Source: Tissierella sp. P1 | Lineage (GTDB): Bacteria > Bacillota > Clostridia > Tissierellales > Tissierellaceae | DNA: 64,000 bases | Direction: 5' to 3' | NCBI RefSeq assembly: GCF_002266425.1 | Contig: NZ_NPMN01000002.1 | Location: 62,001-126,000 of the forward strand | Part shown: positions 25,385-34,205 of the stretch, one piece after another | Layout: the number at the start of each line of letters is the position of its first letter | Position numbering within the stretch: position 1 is the stretch's first letter | The notes under the pieces: generated by a model | Database searches by the model: none | What the model saw: the letters and a program-made list of their open reading frames with translations, nothing else | What the model was told of the DNA's origin: nothing | Program-made: the position numbers and the translations under genes

Positions 25385-25648
25385 TATCAGCTTATATTAG
25401 TGTATAGATATTTCAAGAGTAACTTGTATTCAATATCAATTATCTGGTTTACCATCATGTATAATACAACTATTTAATATTTATAGTGGACATGTAGTCG
25501 TTGAAGTCTTTAGAAAAAACATATGGGGAAGTTATAGATCCAACAAATAAGCATCTATATGGAACTCCTGCTTCAGCATGAGATATTATGAATAAAAAAA
25601 TGGGATTTTAGTAAAAAAAGGATAGAGGAAATTATCAAATGTGAATAG
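25385..25648 (+). pseudogene. Decayed transglutaminase-like domain gene
   Basis: Three reading frames together spell a transglutaminase-like core: RVTCIQYQLSGLPSCIIQLF, then SGHVVVEVF with the catalytic-type histidine, then YGEVIDPTNKHLYGTPASA with the aspartate. A TGA interrupts the third piece and a further shift leads to SKKRIEEIIKCE and the stop at 25646. The gene has several lesions and no start, so it is a remnant. The family call rests on the Cys-His-Asp order and VIDPTN motif only. Confidence 0.5.
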
Positions 25649-25660
25649 GAGGAATTATCT

Positions 25661-25927
25661 ATGGGAGAGTTATCAACATTACTGAACATTGGCAACAAAG
25701 TTGAACAACAATTAAATGAAGTAGGTATAAGAACAATTAATCAGTTGATTGAAATTGACAGTAGGCAAGCTTGGCTGAGAATAAAAAGAATTGATGACTC
25801 TGCATGTATAAATAGGTTATATGCTTTAGAAGGTGCAATATAGGGAATTCGATGGCATGACCTTTCAGAAGTTGTCAAGGAGGAGCTAAGGGAGTTTTTT
25901 AATACCTATAAAAAACTGGAGAAGTAA
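25661..25927 (+). pseudogene. TfoX C-terminal-domain protein, interrupted by in-frame TAG
   Basis: A stand-alone TfoX_C (helix-hairpin-helix-like) domain. The first 60 codons read LNIGNKVEQQLNEVGIRTI to NRLYALEGAI, then TAG at 25841-25843. Translation of the same frame continues GIRWHDLSEVVKEELREFF to a TAA at 25925. In family members the sequence normally reads ALEGAIQGIRW, so a single CAG-to-TAG change explains the break. AGGAGG precedes the ATG. The domain is linked to competence regulation (Sxy/TfoX) in other bacteria; alone its role is unclear. Confidence 0.82.
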
Positions 25928-25997
25928 TAATGCTTGAATTAAGATGTGACGTCTGCTGCAATATGCGATTAATAAAGATTGTTTTAGGAGGGGATTA

Positions 25998-26555
25998 GTG
26001 ATTGTAAATGATATTTATGAGCAATGTCCAACATATACAAATGATATTATTAAATTAAGACAGACAATATTAGATGATGCAAAGGAATTGCTTAAATGCT
26101 ATTCCGATGAAAAAGCAGTACCTTTTTTCAACTCCGATAATTGTAATGGTGATAATTTTCATTATATGTCGATAGAAAGAATGAAACAGGCAATCGATTT
26201 TTGGGATTATTCTTATAAAAATAAATATTTTGTAAGATGGACAGTTGTCTTAAATGCTACACAAGGAAAAATTGGGACTATTGAAATGTTTCATAGGATT
26301 GCAGATGATGAATTTAATCACTATGGAGTTTTGAGAATAGACTTACAGAGCAACTATGAGAAGCAAAAATATATTGATGCTATTTTGGAAATTGCTGATG
26401 CAAACTTCTTTAAAGCCTTTAATGTTGAATTTATCATTACAAAAGCTATTCCAGATGCAGTTGAGTGTATTGCATCACTAGAACGAAAAGGTTATTTGCC
26501 ATTAAATAGAAAGCTTGAGATACATGATCATTATTTTATAAGAGAAAAAAGGTGA
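25998..26555 (+). CDS. GNAT-like acetyltransferase (185 aa, GTG start)
   Basis: Begins with GTG behind AGGAGGGG. The layout is that of RimJ-like GNATs: LRQTILDDAKELLKCYSD, then GKIGTIEMFHR and GVLRIDLQSNYEKQKYIDA, where the acetyl-CoA loop should be. The loop lacks the usual RxxGxG/A signature, so cofactor binding may be altered. The end has ECIASLERKGYLPL. The acceptor is unknown. Confidence 0.7.
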   Translation: MIVNDIYEQCPTYTNDIIKLRQTILDDAKELLKCYSDEKAVPFFNSDNCNGDNFHYMSIERMKQAIDFWDYSYKNKYFVRWTVVLNATQGKIGTIEMFHRIADDEFNHYGVLRIDLQSNYEKQKYIDAILEIADANFFKAFNVEFIITKAIPDAVECIASLERKGYLPLNRKLEIHDHYFIREKR

Positions 26556-26597
26556 AGTAAATAATACATATTTAATAATATTAAGGAGATATGCAGC

Positions 26598-27389
26598 ATG
26601 AAAATATTAATGATCAATGGTAGTCCGCATAAAGGGAATACATGGCGTTTAACGGAGAAAGTAAAAGAATTAATGGAAACTCTCGACAACACAGTAATAT
26701 TTGAGGAAATACATTTAAGTGAATTGGATATTCCATTCTGTACAGGTTGTAGTGTGTGTTTTAGGAAAGGACACATTTTTTGTCCTCATAATCAGTATAT
26801 TCAGCCTATTATGGATAAGATTGCAGGCTGTGATGGTATAATTTTTGCTGTTTCCTGTTTTCAAGGTGCTGTTCCTGCTCTTACCAAAAATTTTACAGAT
26901 CATTTAGCTTTTCTACTTCATCGACCAAGATACTTTGATAAAAAGGCTTTAATTATATCAACTACAGGTGGTGTTTCTGCAAATAGTGTTACACAATCTC
27001 TTGCTAGTACTTTATCTGGATGGGGATTTAACAAATGTTATCAATTGCCGATTGTTGCATTGAGTTGGAATGATTATAAACCATCGGAAAAGCATATAAA
27101 AAAGGCATATAAAATATCGAAGGAATTTTATATAGATTTAAAATCAAAAAAACTTCATTCTCCCAAAATTGGAGTTTTAATTCCTTTTAACTTATTTCAA
27201 GCCATGTGTGAAGAATATGCACCTGGAACAGAATATGCTACAAAAGACGGAGTTTTTTGGAAACAGTATGTTGGTATGAGATATGCTCCAGGAATTCCGT
27301 TACCGATATATAAAAGGGTACTTGGAAAACTTATCTATCAAATTGGGAAATACCTTTCACAAAAGATGATTGTTACATATAAAAAATGA
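26598..27389 (+). CDS. Flavodoxin-like NAD(P)H-dependent oxidoreductase
   Basis: FMN-binding flavodoxin-fold protein (263 aa). The phosphate loop MLINGSPHKGNT is read at residues 4-14 (ILMINGSPHKGNTWRL), and FCTGCSVCFRKGHIFCPHN supplies several cysteines typical of the iron-sulfur flavoprotein/NADPH-dependent FMN reductase group. Later come FAVSCFQGAVPALTKNF and LIISTTGG. It may pair with the nitroreductase 62 bases downstream in a small redox operon. AAGGAG precedes the ATG. Confidence 0.85.
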   Translation: MKILMINGSPHKGNTWRLTEKVKELMETLDNTVIFEEIHLSELDIPFCTGCSVCFRKGHIFCPHNQYIQPIMDKIAGCDGIIFAVSCFQGAVPALTKNFTDHLAFLLHRPRYFDKKALIISTTGGVSANSVTQSLASTLSGWGFNKCYQLPIVALSWNDYKPSEKHIKKAYKISKEFYIDLKSKKLHSPKIGVLIPFNLFQAMCEEYAPGTEYATKDGVFWKQYVGMRYAPGIPLPIYKRVLGKLIYQIGKYLSQKMIVTYKK

Positions 27390-27451
27390 ATATATTTTTA
27401 TAATAAAAATCATTAAGGATATTATTTTTTCATTATAAGGGGTGAATTATA

Positions 27452-28012
27452 TTGTATGAAAGTGTTCTTGATTTATTCATTCGACGTAGAAGTATCCGCT
27501 CATATCTTGATAAACCTATAGAAAAAGAAAAGATAGACACGATTTTAAAAGCTGCATTTGCCGCACCTTCCACATGTAATAATCAACCGTGGGAAATGAT
27601 AGTTGTAACTGAAAAGAGTATTATGGATGAAATAAGAGCAAAGTTTAGCTTTGCAAATTATAATGCTCCATGTGCTATTATTGTATGTGCAAATACTCAT
27701 TTATGTAGAAATATAAAAGGTATGTATATTTTTGATTGTAGTGCAGCAATACAAAATATATTGCTATGTGCAACGGCACTAGATTTGGGGTCATTATGGG
27801 TTGGGGTCTATGGAGAGCAATCTATAAAAAAGATATCTGATATTGTAGGGCTACCTAAGCATGTTGTACCTTGTGGAATTGCATACATTGGATATGCTAA
27901 TGAAGTAAAAGGACCCAGAGAACAGTTTAATGATAAAAGAGTATATGAACAAGTATATGATATAAATAGAAAACATAGAGCTAGACCTAAAAATATGAAA
28001 AAGTTGACTTGA
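27452..28012 (+). CDS. Nitroreductase family protein (TTG start)
   Basis: FMN-dependent reductase of 186 aa. The N-terminal RRRSIRSYLDKPIE and AAPSTCNNQPWEMIVV bind flavin phosphate; DCSAAIQNILLCATALDLGS and GSLWVGVY follow, and VPCGIAYIGY ends the core. A paralogue with the same C-terminal NRKHR motif is at 58552. AAGGGGTG lies ahead of TTG at 27452. An ATG 4 bases on is out of frame. The substrate is unknown. Confidence 0.88.
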   Translation: MYESVLDLFIRRRSIRSYLDKPIEKEKIDTILKAAFAAPSTCNNQPWEMIVVTEKSIMDEIRAKFSFANYNAPCAIIVCANTHLCRNIKGMYIFDCSAAIQNILLCATALDLGSLWVGVYGEQSIKKISDIVGLPKHVVPCGIAYIGYANEVKGPREQFNDKRVYEQVYDINRKHRARPKNMKKLT

Positions 28013-28054
28013 TGTATGAATGAAAGATGTCATTTTCCTTGGCGGTTCGTTCTA

Positions 28055-28077
28055 TGTCATCTAACAGCGTATTTCCG
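28055..28077 (+). repeat. attC-like element E4, left end only
   Basis: TGTCATCTAACAGCGTATTT, then CCG, is a clear left end. It runs straight into a metallo-beta-lactamase-like remnant, and a CCAGTTGAAAGATC piece near 28129 recalls the right half of E3. Confidence 0.5.
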
Positions 28078-28872
28078 ATACTTTGCTATAATGATGGTGT
28101 TTTGAGATCCGCTGACAATGTAGGAACCAGTTGAAAGATCATCCTTGTTAATAAGCGATGATTTATTAATTGATTTAGGCTCTGATATTACTACTTCAGC
28201 AGCTATGTATAACATTGATTTGACAAAGATAAAGTATATTTTACAAACACATGAACATTCTGACCATTTTGATGCAGGCCACTTAATAACACGACTTAAA
28301 GAATATGCAACGGAAAATGTAGGAAATATCAGCTTGTTTGCGTCTAAAGAAACTATTCGTACTCTAGATATGTGGCTTAGAGCTGAAGAATCAAGAGTTG
28401 ATTTATTTGATTCAAATTGGTTGAATAGGTTATGCATGGATATTAAATATCTAAGACACGGAGAGAATGTGAAGATAGAGAATTATTTAGTTACTCCTCT
28501 AGAATATTTACATGATATAAGAGATAATTCTTTGATATTTATTATTAATTATAATAATGTAAATATAATGTATGAACTGATTGCTTGAAGATATCTGATA
28601 GAGCATGGAAAATTTTGAAATCATTTAGACTTGATTTGGTTATATTGGACCAGACATATGGAGAAGGTAAGGATGCAGGTAGACACCTGGATTCAGGACA
28701 AGTAATTGGTATTATTTCGAAAATGAAGGTGGAAAAAATAATAGATGAAAGTAGCTTAGTTTATGCAACGCACATATCACATGAAGGGAATAGTATACAT
28801 GATGTTATGGAAAAGGTTGCAATAAATAATGGTTATCATATTGCATATGATGATTTAGAAATAAATATATAG
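28072..28872 (+). pseudogene. Metallo-beta-lactamase-fold hydrolase, truncated and frameshifted
   Basis: The metal site motif is visible as LQTHEHSDHFDAGHL (HxHxDH), preceded by LLISDDLLIDLGSDI and followed by the late histidines in VTPLEYLHDI and YATHISHEGNS. The frame is broken near 28577: adding one base joins NIMY to TDCLKISDRAWKIL. The beginning (FPILCYNDGVLRSADNV) lies in another frame and starts right at the left end of element E4, so the first strands are missing. Likely an inactive remnant of a PhnP/lactonase-like protein. Confidence 0.75.
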
Positions 28873-28992
28873 ATTACCTTTATACTGATTTTTATCATAT
28901 TAAAAATTGAATTAATAAGGAATATTTTTATTTTATGTAATAATAATCAGTTTACGTAGAGTTAATTGTAAATTTAATAGTGTGGGACTTTA

Positions 28993-29113
28993 ATTAACAT
29001 TGCATTCAAGTTTGTTGTAGCTATAGTGAGGCAAGCTTTAGGAGAAGCTATAAAATATCATATCAACCAGTTGACATAGCTATGGAAATCTAATATAAGA
29101 GTTATGAAGTGAG
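28993..29113 (+). repeat. attC-like intergenic element E5
   Basis: TTAACATTGCATTCAAGTTT begins it, matching the core of E2. A CCAGTTGACATAGC half follows (about 29068-29081) and it ends AAGAGTTATGAAG (29098-29110). The rest of the 336-base gap 28873-29208 holds no gene; AAGGGGG at 29195 serves the next start. Confidence 0.55.
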
Positions 29114-29208
29114 TTTCAGAATCCTTATAGTTCTAGCTGATATTTTGGATACACCACGTCAGATAAAATGACTAGTAACAGCTCTTATGTTTGCAAGGGG
29201 GAATAAAG

Positions 29209-29934
29209 GTGTGGAAAATAAGAGAGTCAGAGCATTATATTTTTAATTATCATGAAAATTCTTATGCTGAACAAGACATAGCAAAAATTATTGAGATACA
29301 AGAAAATTGTTATGAATATATATGTGAAGTTTTAAATGTTAAATTAAATAAGAAGCTAAATTATTTTCTTTGTAATTCACCAGTGGAGGTAGGTGAACTG
29401 TATGGAGATAATGAACCATGTAACGGTTTCACAAGAATGCCTAATAAAATTTATGCGGTTTATAATGAGGATATTAAATGTATTGGATATCATGAAGATG
29501 CCCATATGATTTCATATAATACTTTATCAAGACCACCTCAAAATTTTATTCGAGAAGGTTTGGCAATGTTTTTTGATAAAAGCTGGTGGGGGATATCCAA
29601 TTTTGCTTGGATAGCTTATTTCTTAAAAAAGAATAAGTTGCCTAGACTTTACGATTTAATAGAGAGTTCAGATTTTTATAAACATAGTTATATCATTACA
29701 TATCCTTTATCAGGGGTGTTTACTGATTATATCATATCTATTTTTGGAATTGAAACATACAAAGAATTTTATAAAAATTTAAATGAAGACTTTAATTATT
29801 GTTTCAAAAAGTCGTTTGGAATGTCCTTGAATCAAGTAGAATTAAACTTTATTAAGTATTTAAATAATATTAACATTAGTAATGATATTTTAAAAATAAT
29901 TGATATAAAACTAGAGAGGGAGGATTTTAAGTGA
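29209..29934 (+). CDS. Putative zinc metallopeptidase with HExxH motif
   Basis: A 241-aa protein. CIGYHEDAHMISYNTL (near residue 95) contains HEDAH, the zincin HExxH signature, and FIREGLAMFFD about 25 residues later gives the third zinc ligand glutamate expected of gluzincins. The rest resembles peptidase-MA-like domains. No signal peptide is seen, so it should act in the cytoplasm unless exported otherwise. The open frame extends to TTG 29191, but AAGGGGG at 29195-29201 points to the GTG at 29209. The substrate is unknown. Confidence 0.65.
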   Translation: MWKIRESEHYIFNYHENSYAEQDIAKIIEIQENCYEYICEVLNVKLNKKLNYFLCNSPVEVGELYGDNEPCNGFTRMPNKIYAVYNEDIKCIGYHEDAHMISYNTLSRPPQNFIREGLAMFFDKSWWGISNFAWIAYFLKKNKLPRLYDLIESSDFYKHSYIITYPLSGVFTDYIISIFGIETYKEFYKNLNEDFNYCFKKSFGMSLNQVELNFIKYLNNINISNDILKIIDIKLEREDFK

Positions 29935-29950
29935 GATGCAAAAGTCATTT

Positions 29951-29962
29951 CATCTAACAGAG
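29951..29962 (+). repeat. attC-like left-end fragment E6
   Basis: CATCTAACAGAG, flanked by TCATTTC and a later GAAATGA that can pair. A minimal or decayed copy between the peptidase and hydrolase genes. Confidence 0.35.
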
Positions 29963-30038
29963 ACTTAATGACATCGAAAAGAAATGATATAGGTTAATTA
30001 TAAAAAACATTAATATAATTTAATTAGGAGGAAACAAC

Positions 30039-30965
30039 GTGTATAGCAGTAATAACTCTTGGAAAGAGCTGCAGCCATTGCTACCAGATAAAAATCAAAT
30101 TGATATTAATTCTACTCCATTTGAAAAGTATGTGAATATAGATAGTATGGAAATCCATATTGATGAATATGATAATAACTCAGAAATTACAGTGATCATA
30201 TTTCATGGTGTTGGAGGTAATGGGCGTCTGCTATCATTTTTTGCAATACCTTTAGTTAGAGCTGGATATAACGTAATATGTCCTGACCTACCAGGATATG
30301 GATTTAGCAAATATAGTAAGCAAGTAACTTATTCAGATTGGATTAATGTTGGAAGCAGAATAATTGAGATCGAATTATCTAAATCAAAAAAAGTTTTTAT
30401 AATTGGATTAAGTGCAGGTGGGATGTTAGCATACAATGTAGCATGTAGACATCAGAATATCTCAGGACTTATTGTTACTAATATACTTGATAATCGAGAA
30501 GAGAAAGTAAGAATATATTCGGCAAAAAATAAATTTCATGCTAAATATGGTATAAGATTCCTAAATTTACTTCCATCTTTTTTAAGAACTCTTAAAATTC
30601 CTATTAGAATGGTTACAAATATGAATGCACTTGTTAATGATAAAGAAATTTTGAATGTTTTATTGAAAGATAAGTATGGTGCAGGAAGTAGTATAAGTAT
30701 TAATTTTCTACTATCCTTGATGCATAGTAAACCTTTAATCGAGCCAGACAACTTTAAAAATGTACCAGTACTTATGGTACATCCAGGAAATGATTTATGG
30801 ACCCCTGTGGAAATAAGCGAAATGTTTTTTAATAAAATTACATCAAATAAACGCAAAGTAATTTTAGATAATGCAGGTCATTTCCCAATAGAGGAGCTAG
30901 GTCTAACTCAAATGAAAAATGCAATATATAACTTTATAAAGGAATTATCGTCAACACAAGATTAG
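30039..30965 (+). CDS. Alpha/beta hydrolase (308 aa, GTG start)
   Basis: Serine hydrolase fold. FHGVGGNGRLLSFFAIPLV gives the oxyanion-hole HG, CPDLPGYGFSKYS the next strand, and the nucleophile elbow is GLSAGG. MVHPGNDLWTP supplies the acid and NAGHFPIEE the catalytic histidine, so the triad is complete. Family members include esterases and haloalkane or epoxide hydrolases; no specific substrate can be given. AGGAGG precedes the GTG. Confidence 0.88.
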   Translation: MYSSNNSWKELQPLLPDKNQIDINSTPFEKYVNIDSMEIHIDEYDNNSEITVIIFHGVGGNGRLLSFFAIPLVRAGYNVICPDLPGYGFSKYSKQVTYSDWINVGSRIIEIELSKSKKVFIIGLSAGGMLAYNVACRHQNISGLIVTNILDNREEKVRIYSAKNKFHAKYGIRFLNLLPSFLRTLKIPIRMVTNMNALVNDKEILNVLLKDKYGAGSSISINFLLSLMHSKPLIEPDNFKNVPVLMVHPGNDLWTPVEISEMFFNKITSNKRKVILDNAGHFPIEELGLTQMKNAIYNFIKELSSTQD

Positions 30966-30979
30966 GTATATATAATATG

Positions 30980-31053
30980 CTACACTCACCTCTTAGGGAA
31001 AGTCTATGGTGGACAGAGAGTGTTGGAAATGACAGGAATGTTATATATCATCT
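30980..31053 (+). repeat. attC-like intergenic element E7
   Basis: Starts TACACTCACC and ends AATGTTATATATCATCT (31037-31053). The end matches E10, which reads ACGTTATATGTCATCT. Short copy lacking the GGAGCAAAGCTCC core. Confidence 0.45.
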
Positions 31054-31125
31054 AAGTATATATATTTGCTAGATAGAATACTTGATAAACGGGAGAAGAA
31101 AAAATGAATTTTAAGGACAAAAAAT

Positions 31126-31602
31126 TTGAGTATAAGAGAAATAACAGAAGAAGATATTAATGGAGTCATAGAAGTATATAATTCAAATCAGGATTTTCTC
31201 ATGTTTCATATTGGAAGGCAAGAAGTAAATATCCAATGGTTAATTCAAGAACAAAAAGAAATGAAAGCGAAAGACTTTAAGATATTAGTAGTTAAAGAAA
31301 ATGAAAGTAATGCCATAATTGGATTTATAGATATTGGTTTTATGGAAGAATGTTATTTGTCTTTACTTATGGTGCATAATGAGTTTAGGTGTAAAGGATA
31401 TGGAAAAGAAATATATGATGCATTAGAGGGCTATCTAAGAGAGAATAATTTTAGAAGGATTAGAATTGATGTTGCATATGGTTACAGTGAGGAAGTACTA
31501 CAATTCTGGGAGAATAGGGGATTTGAAGGAATAAAGAAAATCAAATTACAATGGATGGATAGATTATTTGATACTATAGTAATGGAGAAGGATTTGAATT
31601 AG
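31126..31602 (+). CDS. GNAT N-acetyltransferase (158 aa, TTG start)
   Basis: Typical single-domain GNAT. IREITEEDINGVIEVYNSN opens the fold, LSLLMVHNEFRCKGYGKEIY carries the acetyl-CoA loop (RCKGYG), and VLQFWENRGFEGIKKI closes it. The ATG at 31104 is out of frame; AAGGA at 31112 leads to TTG 31126. The acceptor is unknown. Confidence 0.85.
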   Translation: MSIREITEEDINGVIEVYNSNQDFLMFHIGRQEVNIQWLIQEQKEMKAKDFKILVVKENESNAIIGFIDIGFMEECYLSLLMVHNEFRCKGYGKEIYDALEGYLRENNFRRIRIDVAYGYSEEVLQFWENRGFEGIKKIKLQWMDRLFDTIVMEKDLN

Positions 31603-31647
31603 AATTCATAAATTACTGTTATTAATTTATGCTGCATGTTATGGATA

Positions 31648-31737
31648 CCATATAACAGAGTATTTACGTAAAGGTTCCTGTGACAGGTGATATTCAGTGT
31701 TATTGTATAATTCAAGCATAACGTACAGAATAAGTAT
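31648..31737 (+). repeat. attC-like intergenic element E8
   Basis: Left end ATATAACAGAGTATTTACG (31650-31668), followed by TAAAGGTTCCTG, a motif shared with E10, E12 and E14. CATAACGTAC near 31727 may be the right side. GCATGTTATGG just before it looks like the end of a preceding copy. Confidence 0.5.
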
Positions 31738-31800
31738 AATCAGAGGGTAGATTACTTCAGGATATTTCTTAAGTGAATATGTAGGTATTACTTGTCAGGG

Positions 31801-31905
31801 GTATAACAATATGTCTTAATGTGTTTGGGAATCAAGGTAAAATCTTTAGACACCTCTTCACTGAGGAACAAGCACCACTTGCAAAGAAGGTCTTGAGTGT
31901 CCACT
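31801..31905 (+). repeat. attC-like intergenic element E9
   Basis: Left end GTATAACAATATG (31801-31813). The core CTTCACTGAGGAACAAGCAC resembles the CTTCACTGGGAGCAAAGCTC of E1. E8 and E9 lie in tandem in one 364-base gap, which holds no gene. Confidence 0.5.
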
Positions 31906-31966
31906 AGGCTATTGCTTTTTATTTTGCTTAGTTAAATTATGTAATAATAGTACAAGGGAGGACATT

Positions 31967-32689
31967 ATGTCAATTAATTATCAACCAAAAAGGAATCAAA
32001 AATTAAATATAGCAATTGATCTAGGTTTGATTTTTATATTTTTACCATTATCGCTTTCACTGTTTATTTTATTTGGAAATTATATTAACAATAATTCGAA
32101 TTTTATTTCAGTAGTGCTTTTATCAATAATAGAATTTTGTTCTGCAGGTCTTGGAGTTTTTATAGTTATGTTAATAAGAAAAGAGGCTTTTTCTGATTAT
32201 GGTATAAAAAAAGAGAATATAAAAAAATCAATATTATTTACATTAAGCTTTATAGCAATAATGGTTTTATTAAAGTCAATTGATGCCGGAGGAGTGGTTT
32301 ATTTTCCAATGAGAAATCATACCAGTATCAAATACTCATTAAACCTATCGTTCCCATTTAATTTGATTGGAATAATGTTAACTTTTCTAATTTGGGGCAT
32401 AATTGAAGGAATTTACTATGTTGTAATTATTAAAAAAATTGATGATCTTCTTCCAAATACTTTAAATCCATGGCTTTCTTTAGCCCCTATAATTTTTTGT
32501 TTATATAATTTTATGATACATTATTTAATAAGAAGATTTATTGAAGGAAGAACTTATGAATTTAGTCTTATAGATACGATAACAGGTCTTTTGTTAGCTT
32601 ATGCTATGACTATGCCTAGAAAACTAACTAATAACTCATGGGGAAGTCTAATATATCAAACGCTACAAAATGGAATAGGGAAGTTATAA
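31967..32689 (+). CDS. Membrane protein, CPBP protease-like without clear catalytic motifs
   Basis: Six or seven hydrophobic segments over 240 aa. The order resembles CPBP/Abi intramembrane proteases: IWGIIEGIYYVVIIKKI sits where EExxxR is expected and YNFMIHYLIRRF where FxxxH is expected. One catalytic glutamate of the pair is replaced by Gly, so activity is doubtful. AGGGAGG precedes the ATG. Other multispan families are possible. Confidence 0.5.
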   Translation: MSINYQPKRNQKLNIAIDLGLIFIFLPLSLSLFILFGNYINNNSNFISVVLLSIIEFCSAGLGVFIVMLIRKEAFSDYGIKKENIKKSILFTLSFIAIMVLLKSIDAGGVVYFPMRNHTSIKYSLNLSFPFNLIGIMLTFLIWGIIEGIYYVVIIKKIDDLLPNTLNPWLSLAPIIFCLYNFMIHYLIRRFIEGRTYEFSLIDTITGLLLAYAMTMPRKLTNNSWGSLIYQTLQNGIGKL

Positions 32690-32761
32690 TAAATGCATTT
32701 GTGTATTTTGAGAGAAATATTAATAAAAATATAGGATTTTAGTAGATTAGGAGTGAGTGTT

Positions 32762-33441
32762 ATGAAAAAATATTATCATGCATATGAAGAACGATATAAG
32801 AAAATTCATGGGGAAGGCTTATTGTGGTTTTCTAAAGAGCCAACTCCAGAACTAATTAATTGGATAGAGTATTATGATATTTCTTTAGATGATGAGATAT
32901 GTGAGGTTGGCTGTGGAGAAGGAAGAGATGCCTTATATCTTGCAGAACAAGGTATAAAATTACAGGTATAGACATTTCAGAAGAAGCTATAAAAAAATGT
33001 GAGGAGTTATCAAAAGAAAGAAGAGTTAATGTAAACTGGATAGTTTCTGATGCATTACAACTAAATGAAAAACTCAAAAAGCATTATGATTGGATTTATT
33101 CAGTGGGAACGTTACATATGCTAGTAGAGGATGAAGATAGAAAAAGATTTTTAAATACAATAAATTCGTTGCTTAAGCCTAAAGGAAAATTATTATTAAT
33201 TAGTATGGGTGATGGAGAAATAGAAAGAAAAACAGAAATCGAAACTGCTTTTGATTTACAAGAGAGAAGTCATATGAAGTCAGGCAAAACATTTGAGGTT
33301 GCAAGCACTTCATATAGAGCTATCAATTGGAAAAATCACAGAGAGGAATTGGAAGATGCGGGATTTATTGTTGAGAAGATAATGAATACTGAAAATGAAG
33401 AATATAGTAAATGTATGACTGTTTATCTAACTAAAGATTAG
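32762..33441 (+). pseudogene. SAM-dependent methyltransferase, one-base frameshift
   Basis: Class I methyltransferase. The SAM-binding motif ICEVGCGEGRDALYLAEQG is intact; the frame then ends early. Adding one base in GGTATAAAAT at 32951-32960 restores KITGIDISEEAIKKCEEL and a 226-codon gene with YSVGTLHMLVEDEDRKRF and LLKPKGKLLLISMGDGE. AGGAG lies 8 bases before the ATG. As read it cannot make a full protein; the lesion is a single missing base. Confidence 0.85.
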
Positions 33442-33501
33442 TTATTGAGGCTATACATAATAGTATAAAAATTTGTAGACTTTTATATCTGGGGAGAAAG
33501 A

Positions 33502-33936
33502 ATGATGGAAAGATTTTCAATGCTTGTGGCAGTGCATCTATTTTTAATTAAAGAGGATAAAATATTATTATCCAGAAGGTTTAATACTGGGTATGGAGAT
33601 GGATGCTATAGTGTTGTGGCAGGTCATGCTGAAGGAAATGAGACTGTTATTAAAGCTATGCAAAGAGAAGCAAAAGAGGAAGTTAATATTACTATAGAAG
33701 ATAATCAATTGAAAATAGTACAAGTTATGCATAGAAAATGTGTAGGACATGAACGAATCGATTATTTTTTCCTTTGCAATAAATGGAACGGTAATATAAT
33801 AAATAATGAGCCAAGTAAATGTGATGATTTATCATGGTTTAGTATACATGAATTACCAGTAAATATGGTTGATTATGTAAACTGTGCAATAAATAACTAT
33901 CTCAATAATGTTTCATTTTCTCTATTCGGTTGGTGA
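33502..33936 (+). CDS. NUDIX hydrolase (144 aa)
   Basis: The Nudix box is complete: GHAEGNETVIKAMQREAKEE, then VNI, matching GX5EX7REUXEEXGU closely. The fold starts FSMLVAVHLFLIKEDKILL. Such enzymes cleave nucleoside diphosphates linked to another group; the substrate is not predictable. GGGGAG lies ahead of the ATG. Single gene; the 269-base gap after it contains nothing I recognise. Confidence 0.92.
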   Translation: MMERFSMLVAVHLFLIKEDKILLSRRFNTGYGDGCYSVVAGHAEGNETVIKAMQREAKEEVNITIEDNQLKIVQVMHRKCVGHERIDYFFLCNKWNGNIINNEPSKCDDLSWFSIHELPVNMVDYVNCAINNYLNNVSFSLFGW

Positions 33937-34205
33937 TTACATTCGAAATTACCATAAGAGTTAATATTAGAATAGTATAAATCGGAAACATTATGTGACA
34001 TTGATGAGGTAGTTTTTATTGACCAATAAATGATTATAAAAAGAGTACAGTTAAGATGAATGGTGTAAGTTAAGCTAAAAGATTGAGCTTATAGATAGAG
34101 CAAAGTTAGTATCTTACTATATCATTTTACATATCTTAAAGTATTTGTGAAGCACTGCGAATAAAGTAGATTACTCGTTGCAAACTGAATCGGAGAGGTG
34201 GTTTT

